This document shows positions 38,615 to 47,851 of a DNA stretch of 50,866 nt, piece after piece. Every line of letters begins with the position of its first letter. The first letter of the stretch is position 1. Origin of the DNA: Thiobacillus sp. (GTDB taxonomy: Bacteria > Pseudomonadota > Gammaproteobacteria > Burkholderiales > Thiobacillaceae). The stretch lies in assembly GCA_024709425.1 (NCBI GenBank), contig JANJWS010000059.1, positions 1 through 50,866 on the forward strand, read 5' to 3'. The notes beneath the pieces were generated by a model, which saw nothing but the letters and a program-made list of their open reading frames with translations, did no database searches and was not told the DNA's origin. A program made the position numbers and the translations under genes.

Positions 38615-39062
38615 GATCCAGCAGGCCGTAACGGCCGCTTCACAGCCTCAACCGTCCCAAGTCCAGACTCAAGTCCAGACCGTCACCCAGGCGTTTCAAG
38701 GGCCGATCCCGCCGCCTGATACCCTGCAGCGTTACGACCAAATTATCCCCGGTGCCGCTGAACGCATTTTGGCGATGGCCGAAAGCGAGACGGCGCATCG
38801 CCACCTGCAGGAAGATCAAGCCATGCAGGCGAATATCGCGGCGCAGCAGAAACAGCTGGATATAGCGGAACGGCAGTCCAAGTCGGTCTTCAGGAGCGAC
38901 ACCATCGGCCAACTGCTTGGTTTCGCCGTCAGTCTTCTCAGTATTGGCGGGGCGGTCTATCTCGCCCTCAACGGGCAGCCTTGGGTGGCCAGCGCACTTG
39001 TTGGTTTGCCGCTGGCGGGGGTCATCCGAGCGCTTCGCGACAAGGCGAAGCCGGGGCAGTAA
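38586..39062 (+). CDS. DUF2335 membrane protein
   Basis: A 158-residue protein of the DUF2335 type. It has a Gln/Pro-rich N-terminus, the family signature PPPDTLQRYDQIIPGAAERILAMAESE with a following AHRHL, and two C-terminal membrane helices (TIGQLLGFAVSLLSIGGAVYLAL and ASALVGLPLAGVI). Family function is unknown; members are frequent in prophages and islands. Its place as the last gene before attR is typical of cargo, possibly for superinfection exclusion. Confidence 0.8.
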   Translation: MAKKSPQPSKIQQAVTAASQPQPSQVQTQVQTVTQAFQGPIPPPDTLQRYDQIIPGAAERILAMAESETAHRHLQEDQAMQANIAAQQKQLDIAERQSKSVFRSDTIGQLLGFAVSLLSIGGAVYLALNGQPWVASALVGLPLAGVIRALRDKAKPGQ

Positions 39063-39180
39063 CTCGGCGCGCGCCGGCCAACGCGGCCACCTTCTTTAGT
39101 CGGTATCTTCGACGGTAATGGATGCGCTGCCGTGCCTGTGCACCTTGTGCAGCAAGCTCCTTGCGCTGCTGTTAATAATC

Positions 39181-39192
39181 GAGTGGGAGTAA
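39181..39192 (+). other. attR core with a displaced guaA tail
   Basis: GAGTGGGAGTAA preceded by ATC spells Ile-Glu-Trp-Glu-stop, the normal end of GMP synthase. It matches attL in GAGTGGGA and differs only at synonymous positions. This is best read as the original chromosomal guaA end, displaced by the element. Confidence 0.75.
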
Positions 39193-39352
39193 GGCTATCG
39201 AGCCGTAGGGCGAGGGGCCCCGCGCAGCGGGGATCGACCCGGCGAAATGGCCTGCCCGCGACGTACGGGTTTATGCTGCTCTGGGCTTATCGGAGCGGGC
39301 TATTGAGCCGTAGGGCGAGGGGCCCCGCGTAGCGGGGATCGACCCGACAAAA
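39193..39352 (+). repeat. Two 55-bp direct repeats beside attR
   Basis: A copy at about 39193-39247 and a second at about 39298-39352 share 51 or so of 55 bases. Each starts GGCTAT(C/T)GAGCCGTAGGG and has a CCCCGC...GCGGGG hairpin. They start 105 bases apart. The stretch 39063-39620 holds no gene; the rest of it is a leader before uppS with nothing else I can name. Confidence 0.8.
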
Positions 39353-39620
39353 GGCTTGGCCGTACCGTTGGGATTCATGGTACTTTTGGGCCCTCTTGGT
39401 GCTCCCCTTCAGGCCACTGTCATTACGGCCCCAGACAATGCTTGGGTCTGAGACGTTCGGGACGCGCATCGGCATGCTGGCGGCTGATTCCGATCAGGTG
39501 GGCTTTCTACCGGACCGGCGGGGGTCTCGTGCGGCGCAGCGGCGAGACGTTTCGAATCCGGCGATGCTGGGCAGGCAAACGAGAAGAAAAGAGAAACACG
39601 GTAGTTTCGAGGAGACGACT

Positions 39621-40355
39621 TTGCAGGAGCCGCAACATGTTGCCATGATCATGGATGGCAATGGACGCTGGGCGAAGGCCCGGTTTCTGCCGCGCGTCGC
39701 AGGCCATGCACGGGGTGTCCGGCGGGTTCGCGATGTCGTCGAATGCTGCATTGAACGCAACATCCGATTTCTTACTCTGTTCGCGTTCAGTACAGAGAAC
39801 TGGAAACGCCCGGAAGAGGAAGTGAGTGATCTGATGGGGCTGTTTGCGAGTGCCCTGGAAGGTGAGATCAATAAATTGTGGCGGAACGGTGTGCGCTTGC
39901 GTGTCATTGGGGATCTTGGTCGTTTCAGCCCACGCCTGCAGACCCTGATTGCCTCGGCCGAGGCGCGAACCGCTGCCAACGAGCGGCTAACCCTCACTGT
40001 GGCGGCTAATTATGGCGGCCAGTGGGACATCCAGCAGGCGTTCCGTGGATGGCTGAGAGATCGATTGGCCACTGCGGAGGATATCCAGTCCTTACCAGAT
40101 CCGGGGGACATCGACCTTCGCCCTTATCTGTCGATGGGCTATGCGCCCGATCCCGATCTGGTCATCCGCACGGGCGGGGAACAGCGCATCAGCAATTTTC
40201 TGCTGTGGCAGACCGCGTATGCGGAACTCTATTTCACCGATACGCTCTGGCCGGATTTCGATGGGCGGGCGATGGGCCAGGCGCTGGCCTGGTTTGCGCA
40301 GCGTGAGCGCCGTTTTGGCCAGACCGGCCAGCAGGTGCGTATCGTCGCGTGCTGA
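39621..40355 (+). CDS. uppS: Undecaprenyl diphosphate synthase (isoprenyl transferase) UppS
   Basis: Makes the C55 lipid carrier used for peptidoglycan and surface polysaccharides. The 244-residue protein has the catalytic aspartate in [10 protein letters not shown], then [15 protein letters not shown], and the conserved [15 protein letters not shown]. The start is TTG at 39621, with a perfect GAGGAG six bases upstream and only a few residues before the conserved core. Its location at the head of an exopolysaccharide locus suggests a second, dedicated copy, since the housekeeping uppS usually sits with frr-cdsA-dxr. Confidence 0.93.
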   Translation: MQEPQHVAMIMDGNGRWAKARFLPRVAGHARGVRRVRDVVECCIERNIRFLTLFAFSTENWKRPEEEVSDLMGLFASALEGEINKLWRNGVRLRVIGDLGRFSPRLQTLIASAEARTAANERLTLTVAANYGGQWDIQQAFRGWLRDRLATAEDIQSLPDPGDIDLRPYLSMGYAPDPDLVIRTGGEQRISNFLLWQTAYAELYFTDTLWPDFDGRAMGQALAWFAQRERRFGQTGQQVRIVAC

Positions 40356-41893
40356 TCGTGCATTTCCGTCGTTCCTTGGCGCCAGCCCTGTTGGCCAGCG
40401 GCGTATTGGCAGGCCCGCAGCCTGCGCTGGCTGATCCGTTGGGGGCGCCGCCCCTGCGCAGCAAGCCGGCCTTGCTACGCATGAGCTACGAAGCGCTGGA
40501 CATCGGTCCATCCGAAACCATGGGCCTCGCTGGCGTGCATTATCTGGTGAATGTCCATCCCGACTGGTATGTCGGTGCATCCGGATTTGGCGCCCTCGCG
40601 GGGGAGCGTGGTGGTTTCTTCACCGGGGGCTTCACGGTCGGAACCGGCAAGCGGTTTGCCTCGAAATGGCTGCTCGACGCGGGTCTTTTCGTCGGGGGTG
40701 GGGGTGGGGGCGCGGCGCCGCAGGGGGGAGGCCTCATGCTGCGGCCCCATGTCGGCGTCAGCCGCGACGTGGCGGGCACAATGCTGGGAGTGGGGGTGTC
40801 CTATGTCGAATTCCCCGATGGCGGCATTGACAGCACCCAGCTGAATTTTACGCTGGGCATCCCTTTCGATGTGTATTACGGTCGCGCCGGTGACACTGGC
40901 AAGATCGTGCATCCGCGTGACTTGGCCGGTCTCAAGCTGAAGCATTCCGAGTGGCTCGCCACCTATGGTGAATACCGCCCCCCCGACAAAGCCCGAACCA
41001 CCGAGGGCGACGCCATGACCGCCATGCTCAGGCGTATCGGCTTTGAATACCGCAGGCATTTCGATGACCGCCGTTATTTTCTGGTTGAGACGGCGGGTGC
41101 GATGGGCGGAGCATCTGACGGCTATGCCGAATTGCTGGCTGGCGCCGGTTATCGCATCCCCTTGCCGGGGCGGCGTCTTCACCTTACGGCTAGTCTCGCC
41201 GCCGGCGGCGCGGGCGGCGGTCGGGTCGACACGGGCGGGGGAGCCGTGGGCAAGGCGCGCGTGGGACTGGATTACGTGGTAACGCCCGCGCTCAAGCTCG
41301 GGCTCGAAGGTGGCCGTCTCGTCAGCGCCGGCAGCTTTGACGCCAGTTTCTACAGCCTAAGCCTTGGCTATCGCCTGGGGGACCTCGGCACATCCACGCA
41401 TGGCCAGGATGCACGCAGCCTCGAAGGCGTGCGGTTGGCGAAATGGCGCTTCGCCGCGGTGCAGCACACCAGCCTGGATGCCACCCGCAAGCCTGGTTAC
41501 AAGCAGGATCTGAGCCTGGTCGGGCTCAAGTTCGAGAAATTTCTGACCGACTCGGTCTATTTCACTGGCCAGGCGCATGGCGCGTATACGGGGGATGCAG
41601 GGGGGTATGCAGTCGGGCTGATCGGCGCCGGCCGGGAAATTCCCTTGCGTCAGGATGGCCGTTTGAGTTTCAATGCCGAGGTGACCGTTGGCGCGGCCGG
41701 CGGCGGTGGTGTGGACGTTGGCGGTGGCGCCATCATCCAGCCGCTGCTGGGCGTCGCGTGGCGCTTTGATCGGCAGTTCGCTGCCCGGCTGGAAGCGGGT
41801 AAAGTGATAGCGTTTGAAGGAAAACTGGACAGCAACCTGATCGGGATCGGCTTGACGTACGACTTCAGCCGCCCCGAATACCGTTACGAATAG
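40349..41893 (+). CDS. Outer-membrane beta-barrel protein, polysaccharide locus
   Basis: A 514-residue exported protein (signal peptide ending near ALA, GTG start overlapping uppS). It has two similar halves of Gly-rich amphipathic strands, with repeated motifs such as [18 protein letters not shown] and [19 protein letters not shown], and it ends FSRPEYRYE. The final aromatic residues fit a beta-barrel insertion signal. It probably inserts into the outer membrane and serves polymer secretion. It is not a Wza homologue. The internal duplication is visible but modest. Confidence 0.75.
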   Translation: MLIVHFRRSLAPALLASGVLAGPQPALADPLGAPPLRSKPALLRMSYEALDIGPSETMGLAGVHYLVNVHPDWYVGASGFGALAGERGGFFTGGFTVGTGKRFASKWLLDAGLFVGGGGGGAAPQGGGLMLRPHVGVSRDVAGTMLGVGVSYVEFPDGGIDSTQLNFTLGIPFDVYYGRAGDTGKIVHPRDLAGLKLKHSEWLATYGEYRPPDKARTTEGDAMTAMLRRIGFEYRRHFDDRRYFLVETAGAMGGASDGYAELLAGAGYRIPLPGRRLHLTASLAAGGAGGGRVDTGGGAVGKARVGLDYVVTPALKLGLEGGRLVSAGSFDASFYSLSLGYRLGDLGTSTHGQDARSLEGVRLAKWRFAAVQHTSLDATRKPGYKQDLSLVGLKFEKFLTDSVYFTGQAHGAYTGDAGGYAVGLIGAGREIPLRQDGRLSFNAEVTVGAAGGGGVDVGGGAIIQPLLGVAWRFDRQFAARLEAGKVIAFEGKLDSNLIGIGLTYDFSRPEYRYE

Positions 41894-42065
41894 GCGGGAG
41901 ACGGCCGATTTCGTACTCAATTGACAACCCATCCCGTCATGCGAAACCTGCGCCGCGCTGTGGCGGGACCGCGCTGGGCGCGGATGAGTGTCGGGAATGA
42001 CGAAAGCGGGCCCGTTCGGTGGAACAGCCAGACAAGACATCCAGATGAAGGTGGAAGCAGGGGAG

Positions 42066-44393
42066 ATGATGAAGTATCGGTTTCAACGCGCCGCCGTCGC
42101 GGCAATGGTTTTGTGGGCATCGAGCTTTGCGGCGTCCGGGCAGACTGTCTCGGATTATTCGGGCGCCGCCGTTCCGGCGGGGGTAAGCGCACCAACCCTG
42201 ACGTCCCCGGGGATGCCGTCCGATCTATCCCTGCTCGAACTCAAGAATAGCCTGTCGTTGGGCGCAGATAGTGGGGCTGGTGGTTTTGAGCCGGCCGTGG
42301 CGCCTGTTCCCGTCTATTCCGTTCAGCCCCCCAAGGAAGACTCGCAGCCTGCGCGCGTCGTGCGTCAACGTGCGGAACTCCAGCCAAGCAACTTCCAGCG
42401 TTTTGTGCAACAGGTAACGGGCCGTATGTTGCCGGTTTATGGCCAGCAATTATTTGGCGATCCAACTGGCTACTTGCCTATTCTTCAGGCGCCGGCACCC
42501 AATGACTATATCCTTGGTCCGGGCGATGAAATCCGTTTACAAGTATGGGGCAGTGTCGATAGTGAAAAGCGCCTCATAATCAATCGAGATGGCCAGATCA
42601 ATCTACCCAAGATCGGTGCAATCAATCTCACCGGTGTGCGCGCCGGTGATCTGGAATCAGTATTGCGCAGCAAGATCGGCCGCGTTTTCAAGAACTTCGA
42701 ACTCAATGCCACGCTCGGGCGTTTGCGCAGCATTCAGGTCTACGTTGTCGGCCATGCCGTGCAGCCCGGGACCTATACGCTTTCGAGCCTTTCCACCTTG
42801 ATCAATGCGCTGTTCGAAGTGGGCGGCCCCGCCAGCACGGGTTCGATGCGCAATATCCAGTTGAAGCGTGGCGGACGCCTCGTTGGCAATCTCGATCTCT
42901 ATGACTTCATCGCACGTGGCGACCGCAGCGGTGACGTGCCGCTTCTGCCGGGTGATGTCATCGTCATCCCGCCGGCCGGGTCGCGGGTGGCAATCCTGGG
43001 CGCACTGGAGCAGCCCGCAATTTATGAATTGAAGGCTTCGGACCGTATCGAGGACGTGCTGGAACTGGGGGGCGGATTGTCCGTACTCGCTAAATCCGGC
43101 AAGGCATTGCTGGAACGTGTCGACTCGTCCGCCAGCGGAGCGCGCAAGGTCGACGACTTCGCACTCGATAACGCGGGGCTCCAGCGCCCCTTGCAGGATG
43201 GTGACATCCTTACCCTCTTCGAGATCAGTCCACAGTTCGCGAACGCGGTCACCTTGCGTGGCAACGTCGCGGATCCGCTGCGCTACCCTTACGTGGACGG
43301 CATGCGCATCCGGGATCTGATCCCCAGCCGGGAGGCATTGATTACCCCCGATTACTATCACCGCAAGAATCGTTTGGTGCTGTCGAGCAAGACCGATGCG
43401 GCCGCCGTTGAATTCGGTGTGCGCAAGCTGCTTGATGAAGTGAACTGGGAATATGCGGTGATCGAACGGCTGGATCGCGCCACGCTGACTACCCGGCTGA
43501 TTCCGTTCAACCTCGGGCGCGCCGTGAATGACGGCGATGAGCAGCACAACCTGCCGCTGCAGCCCGGGGATATCGTGACCATCCTGTCCAAGAATGACCT
43601 CCGTGTCCCGCAGGATCGGCAGACCCGGCTGGTTCGTGTCGAAGGTGAAGTCGCTGCGCCCGGTATCTACCAGGTCGAAGCCGGCGAGACCCTGCCCCAG
43701 CTGTTGACACGGCTTGGCGGGGTCACGCCCAACGCCTATTTGTATGGGGCAGAGTTCACGCGTGAGTCGGTCCGGCAACAGCAGCAGAAGAACCTCGATG
43801 CCGTCATCCGGAAGCTCGAAGCGCAACTTCAAGCTGAAATCGGCAAGCAATTGTCCGATGCAAATGCCAGGGATGAAGCAAAGGACCAGATTCTCTCGCA
43901 GCAACAGCAGCTCGATCGCATGAAGGCATTCAAGAGCAATGGCCGGGTCAGCCTGGAACTACCGCCGAGCAAGGTTGCTCTGGACGCGTTGCCGGCCCTT
44001 CCCCTCGAAGATGGCGACGCCATCCACATTCCCAGCCGCCCGGGTTTTGTTACCGCGGTGGGCGAGGTGTACAACGAAAACGCGATCATTTATCGCCCGG
44101 GGCGGACCGTGGAAGACGTGCTCAACGCGACCGGCGTCAATGACAATGCAGAATTGCGCTACGCCTTCGTTCTGCGGGCCGACGGTAGCGTCAAGACCGC
44201 GCGTGATGCCAGCGGCCTGTTCACAATGGGTGGATTCAAGGCGCTTGAATTGATGCCGGGGGATACGGTCGTCATTCCCGCCAAACTGGATCGCCGGACG
44301 AACTGGACCAAGTTCGTGACGGGCCTGAAGGACTGGACGCAGGTGCTTTACCAACTCGGCCTCGGTGTCGCGGCCTGGAAATCGCTCGATTGA
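42066..44393 (+). CDS. SLBB-domain polysaccharide export protein (Wza/EpsE-like)
   Basis: A 775-residue exported protein. The signal peptide is MMKYRFQRAAVAAMVLWAS. It has the Poly_export domain (YILGPGDEIRLQVWGSV) and several SLBB repeats (VYVVGHAVQPGTYTLSSL; VEGEVAAPGIYQVEAGETL). It is much longer than Wza (about 380), with extra SLBB units and a coiled-coil-like segment near residues 600-630. It would form the outer-membrane or periplasmic exit channel. GGGGAG precedes the tandem ATGs at 42066 and 42069; either may be used, and ATG 42045 is possible but has no ribosome-binding site. Confidence 0.88.
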   Translation: MMKYRFQRAAVAAMVLWASSFAASGQTVSDYSGAAVPAGVSAPTLTSPGMPSDLSLLELKNSLSLGADSGAGGFEPAVAPVPVYSVQPPKEDSQPARVVRQRAELQPSNFQRFVQQVTGRMLPVYGQQLFGDPTGYLPILQAPAPNDYILGPGDEIRLQVWGSVDSEKRLIINRDGQINLPKIGAINLTGVRAGDLESVLRSKIGRVFKNFELNATLGRLRSIQVYVVGHAVQPGTYTLSSLSTLINALFEVGGPASTGSMRNIQLKRGGRLVGNLDLYDFIARGDRSGDVPLLPGDVIVIPPAGSRVAILGALEQPAIYELKASDRIEDVLELGGGLSVLAKSGKALLERVDSSASGARKVDDFALDNAGLQRPLQDGDILTLFEISPQFANAVTLRGNVADPLRYPYVDGMRIRDLIPSREALITPDYYHRKNRLVLSSKTDAAAVEFGVRKLLDEVNWEYAVIERLDRATLTTRLIPFNLGRAVNDGDEQHNLPLQPGDIVTILSKNDLRVPQDRQTRLVRVEGEVAAPGIYQVEAGETLPQLLTRLGGVTPNAYLYGAEFTRESVRQQQQKNLDAVIRKLEAQLQAEIGKQLSDANARDEAKDQILSQQQQLDRMKAFKSNGRVSLELPPSKVALDALPALPLEDGDAIHIPSRPGFVTAVGEVYNENAIIYRPGRTVEDVLNATGVNDNAELRYAFVLRADGSVKTARDASGLFTMGGFKALELMPGDTVVIPAKLDRRTNWTKFVTGLKDWTQVLYQLGLGVAAWKSLD

Positions 44394-44404
44394 GGTGGCA
44401 AACG

Positions 44405-45592
44405 ATGAATCATAACCATGCCCCCGACGAGGTGGAGGATGATGGCGTCCAGTTGCTGGACATTCTGCAGGCGCTGGCTGACAACGCACGCCTGCTTGTC
44501 TATGGCCCCATTGCGCTGGCGTTGGCAGCTGTGGGCCTTGCCTTCCTGTTCAAGCCTGTCTACGAGGCGGAGACCCGCTTCATGCCGCCGCAGCAACAAC
44601 AGGGCGCCGCCGCGGCCTTGATGGCCCAGTTCGGCGGACTGGCCGGCATGGCCGGCATGGGCTCGGGTGGCAAGGGTTCCACGGAAATGTATATCGGCTT
44701 GCTGAAGAGCCGGACCATCGCCGACCGGCTGATCGAGCAGTTCAGCCTGATGAAGCATCCGAACGTCAAGACCCGCGAAGATGCGCGGGAAATCCTGGAA
44801 AGAGTGACGCGGATATCCGCAGGCAGGGATGGTCTCATCACAATCAAGGTGCTATCGAAGTTCCCGCGCCTGTCAGCCGCCATGGCGAATGCCTATGTCG
44901 CCGAGCTTTCACTGCTGAATGACCGTCTCGCGGTGACCGAGGCGCAGGGCAGACGCCAGTTTCTCGAAAAGGAACTGGCCAAGATCAAGGACAATCTTGC
45001 CAAGGCAGAAATCGCACTGAGCAATGCCGGTGTCAGCGAGGGGGCGCTCAAGTTCAATCCGGCAACCGTGGGACAGGGGGTTGCATCGCTCAAGGCGCAA
45101 ATCATGGCCAAGGAACTATTGCTGGCAAGCATGCGTGGCTATCTTACCGAGAACAGCGTCAACTTCCGCCTGGCCCAGCAGGAACTGTCCGCGCTTCGTG
45201 CACAACTGGGCAAACTCGAAACCGCCCAGCCGACCGGCGAGAATGCCGAATACGTCCGTTTGTATCGCGATTTCAAATACCACGAAGTGCTTTTCGAGCA
45301 GATGTCCAAGCAATATGAACTCGCCAGACTCGATGAGCTCAAGGAGGGCGCAGTCATTCAGGTCGTGGACGTGGCGGTTCCGCCGGAGCGCAAGTCGAAC
45401 ATCCACAAAGCCATCATTGCGCTCGTTGCCTGGCTGTTGAGCGGCGTGCTGCTGCTGGTGTATGTATTCATCCGTCGTGCGCTGGGAACCGCGAGCCAGA
45501 ATCCCGACAGCGTACCCCGGATTGCCGCCATTCGCGCGGGCTTCGTGCGAGTGCTGAAACCCTGGCAGCGCCGGCGGCCCGTGGTCAGTTGA
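44405..45592 (+). CDS. Wzz-type polysaccharide chain-length/export protein
   Basis: A 395-residue inner-membrane protein of the Wzz/PCP family that controls polymer length. The Wzz domain spans residues 15-110 (ILQALADNARLLVYGPIALAL is helix 1). A long periplasmic coiled coil (LEKELAKIKDNLAKAE) follows, then the second helix (IIALVAWLLSGVLLLVYVF) and a basic tail. There is no kinase domain. GAGGTGG lies upstream of the ATG at 44405. It is in an operon with the SLBB protein and the EpsI gene. Confidence 0.9.
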   Translation: MNHNHAPDEVEDDGVQLLDILQALADNARLLVYGPIALALAAVGLAFLFKPVYEAETRFMPPQQQQGAAAALMAQFGGLAGMAGMGSGGKGSTEMYIGLLKSRTIADRLIEQFSLMKHPNVKTREDAREILERVTRISAGRDGLITIKVLSKFPRLSAAMANAYVAELSLLNDRLAVTEAQGRRQFLEKELAKIKDNLAKAEIALSNAGVSEGALKFNPATVGQGVASLKAQIMAKELLLASMRGYLTENSVNFRLAQQELSALRAQLGKLETAQPTGENAEYVRLYRDFKYHEVLFEQMSKQYELARLDELKEGAVIQVVDVAVPPERKSNIHKAIIALVAWLLSGVLLLVYVFIRRALGTASQNPDSVPRIAAIRAGFVRVLKPWQRRRPVVS

Positions 45593-45696
45593 AGACCGCT
45601 TGCCTTGTCTACCGCTGCTGCGAGTCTCCATTTTCGAGGGCGGGCGTGCACTAACGGCGGGTTTTGCCGGAATGACTGCACGCGCGAGATTGGATC

Positions 45697-46377
45697 ATGA
45701 GGCCCAACCGTTTCCGCAACTTCTTCGTCGGACTGGCGATGCTTGCCGCCGTGGGCTTGGCGGCGGCGTTGACGCCGAACCAGAAAATGGCGGATCAGGG
45801 ACCCGCTGTCGATCTCGAAGCCATCATCCCCAGCCAATTTGGAGACTGGAGGCAAGAGCAGGCCATCGATTCGCTCGTGCTGAGCCCGCAGGTGCAGTCT
45901 CTGATGGGCAAGATCTACAATCAAATTCTGACCCGCAACTACATCAATGAAAAGGGGCGGCGCATCATGCTGTCGATTACATATGGCGGCACGCAGAACA
46001 CGGAAATGCAGGTTCATCGACCCGAGATGTGCTATCCGGCCCAAGGTTTCATGCTTGGCGCAGTGACGAAGGATGTGATCGATATTGATGGGAGCAAGCT
46101 CCCGGTCATGAAATTGGTTGCAAGCCAGGGCCTGCGGGTTGAACCAATCATGTATTGGGTCATGATCGGCGAATCGGCCGTGCGCGGCGGGCTGGATCAG
46201 AGTCTGGCACGTGTGAAATATGGGCTCACTCGAACGATTCCCTATGGAATTCTGATTCGGGTATCGACCATATCCCCCAACGATGCCGAATCATATGAGC
46301 TGGAAGAAGAATTCATTCGCGCCATGCTCCGAGCCATGACGCCGGAGTCGCGCCAGCTCTTGGCTGGGGCGGGATGA
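45697..46377 (+). CDS. epsI: EpsI-type exosortase-associated protein
   Basis: A 226-residue protein of the EpsI family (PF11984), with one N-terminal helix and the family hallmark MQVHRPEMCYPAQGF, then IMYWVMIGESAVRG. In exosortase systems EpsI is fused to or next to exosortase B (EpsH) and helps with exopolysaccharide. No exosortase gene is visible in this window, so the partner may lie beyond the right edge or be absent. The start ATG at 45697 is the only good one before the helix. Confidence 0.88.
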   Translation: MRPNRFRNFFVGLAMLAAVGLAAALTPNQKMADQGPAVDLEAIIPSQFGDWRQEQAIDSLVLSPQVQSLMGKIYNQILTRNYINEKGRRIMLSITYGGTQNTEMQVHRPEMCYPAQGFMLGAVTKDVIDIDGSKLPVMKLVASQGLRVEPIMYWVMIGESAVRGGLDQSLARVKYGLTRTIPYGILIRVSTISPNDAESYELEEEFIRAMLRAMTPESRQLLAGAG

Positions 46378-46381
46378 CTCG

Positions 46382-46477
46382 ATGGATGATGTGCTGAACG
46401 CTGTGTTCATGCGGCACGTGGCGCCCACGTACAACGCGCGGGTGTCATGGATGGCGGCGCGGCAAAACCGAAAATAA
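46382..46477 (+). CDS. Possible 31-residue peptide or gene remnant
   Basis: A short frame MDDVLNAVFMRHVAPTYNAR and 11 more residues lies between epsI and the flippase gene, five bases after the epsI stop. It has no clear ribosome-binding site. It could be a remnant or noncoding; listed only because the gap is otherwise empty. Confidence 0.2.
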   Translation: MDDVLNAVFMRHVAPTYNARVSWMAARQNRK

Positions 46478-46504
46478 TGACGGTGTGCACGCAGAGTCAA
46501 GGAC

Positions 46505-47851
46505 ATGAATCGCATTAGTGCCATGGCTCCTCGCCGCAAGCCTCTGAGAGTATTGCGCACTGTGACTGATCACGAAGCCTCCGTGCCTGTGCCTGCCCCT
46601 GGAAACCCAATGGTTTCTGCAACGGTCGCCCGACTGATTTTCTTTGGTGGGCGTTATTTCTCGTTGTTGTTTGTTGCCTATCTTCTTGGCGACGACGCCA
46701 CGGGGTTCCTGCTGTCCGTTGCAATCGTTGAACTCTTCAGGATCATCTTCGACTATGGCCTCGAGAACAACGTCTTGGCTCGCCTGCACCAGAAGGACTT
46801 TCCTGCCGCACAGGATTTTGCGCGTGGCAAGGGATATTTTCGGTTGCTTGCAACCGTGCTTGGGCAACTGGTCACATCGGGCGTCATCGCGTTGGCATGC
46901 CTGAAAAGCGAGATTCCCTTGGGTGTGCCCTTGGTTGCAAGCCTGCAATTCACTTTCCTGATGGGGTTTGGCTATGTTCAGGCGCACCTGCAAACCGGGG
47001 ATTCTCAGGACATGGCCGCGTTGGTACGCCCGTTGGGTCTTGCCCTGTTGATTCAGTCGGCGCTTCTGGTGCTTGCGCGCGAGGAAGTCATCCCGATCTG
47101 GTGGTGTATGATTTTTTTTGAGGCCGTGTCGCTGTCTGCAAGCGTGATCCTCGCAAAACGTCATGGACCCAAGCCCGACATCGAAACGAGCGTTCTTCCA
47201 AAGACGCTGGAGCGACACGCGCCGGCAGTGCTCGGTGGGGTTTTCAAGAGCATCGCTCCGTTGGGTAACGTTGCGTTACTGGGCGTCGCCTACACTCGCG
47301 TCGATGCACTGGCTGTGTCCCTTGTCGCAAGTGGCACGCTCTTGACCCAATATCTCCTGTACCAACGGTTGGCCAGTGCACCGTTGATGTTTTTCTCCAC
47401 TCTCGCTAGCGTCAGTATCGCTCGATTGTCGAGTTCCTCAATCGATGTTGTGGGGTCTTCGAACGGCGCGACTGTGGTTCACAAATATGCCGGTATCCTC
47501 GCTGTGCTCAGTGGCGTCGGACTGGCGGCTGTCGGCCCCTTGACGGTGCAATTGTTTTCGATCGAAAGCCTGAATTGGGATTTGCTGGTAGTGCAATGTA
47601 CAGTCCTTGCGTTCCAGGTCTCAAATGGTTTTCGTGCAGCGTCGCTCATTGCGCGACATGAATCGTTACAGTTGTGGAAGGTTGCACGGAACAATTCGAT
47701 GTTGGCCATGGTGATCTTGCCAGCCGGCGCCGGGTTGTCGGGGGTGTTTGGTGTTGCAATAGCATTGTGTGTCATCGAAATGTTTTGTGCGGCACAGTAC
47801 TTTCGCTTTCATTCTTTGAGTCAGGCGGCACGATCACGCGATGTTAACTAG
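46505..47851 (+). CDS. Wzx-like polysaccharide flippase
   Basis: A 448-residue protein with about 12 membrane helices and the general pattern of the MATE/Wzx polysaccharide transporter clan. It probably flips lipid-linked repeat units across the inner membrane. Clear features are an early FFGGRYFSLLFVAYLLGDD and a later GNVALLGVAYTRVDALAVS. Sequence divergence is high, as is usual, so the call rests on topology and context. It overlaps the polymerase gene by 11 bases. Confidence 0.75.
   Translation: MNRISAMAPRRKPLRVLRTVTDHEASVPVPAPGNPMVSATVARLIFFGGRYFSLLFVAYLLGDDATGFLLSVAIVELFRIIFDYGLENNVLARLHQKDFPAAQDFARGKGYFRLLATVLGQLVTSGVIALACLKSEIPLGVPLVASLQFTFLMGFGYVQAHLQTGDSQDMAALVRPLGLALLIQSALLVLAREEVIPIWWCMIFFEAVSLSASVILAKRHGPKPDIETSVLPKTLERHAPAVLGGVFKSIAPLGNVALLGVAYTRVDALAVSLVASGTLLTQYLLYQRLASAPLMFFSTLASVSIARLSSSSIDVVGSSNGATVVHKYAGILAVLSGVGLAAVGPLTVQLFSIESLNWDLLVVQCTVLAFQVSNGFRAASLIARHESLQLWKVARNNSMLAMVILPAGAGLSGVFGVAIALCVIEMFCAAQYFRFHSLSQAARSRDVN

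Noticed and set aside
41894-42065. Possible small gene upstream of the SLBB protein
   Set aside because: The stretch looks like a common intergenic repeat (CCCGTCAT... and ...GGGAATGACG arms) and has no good ribosome-binding site.
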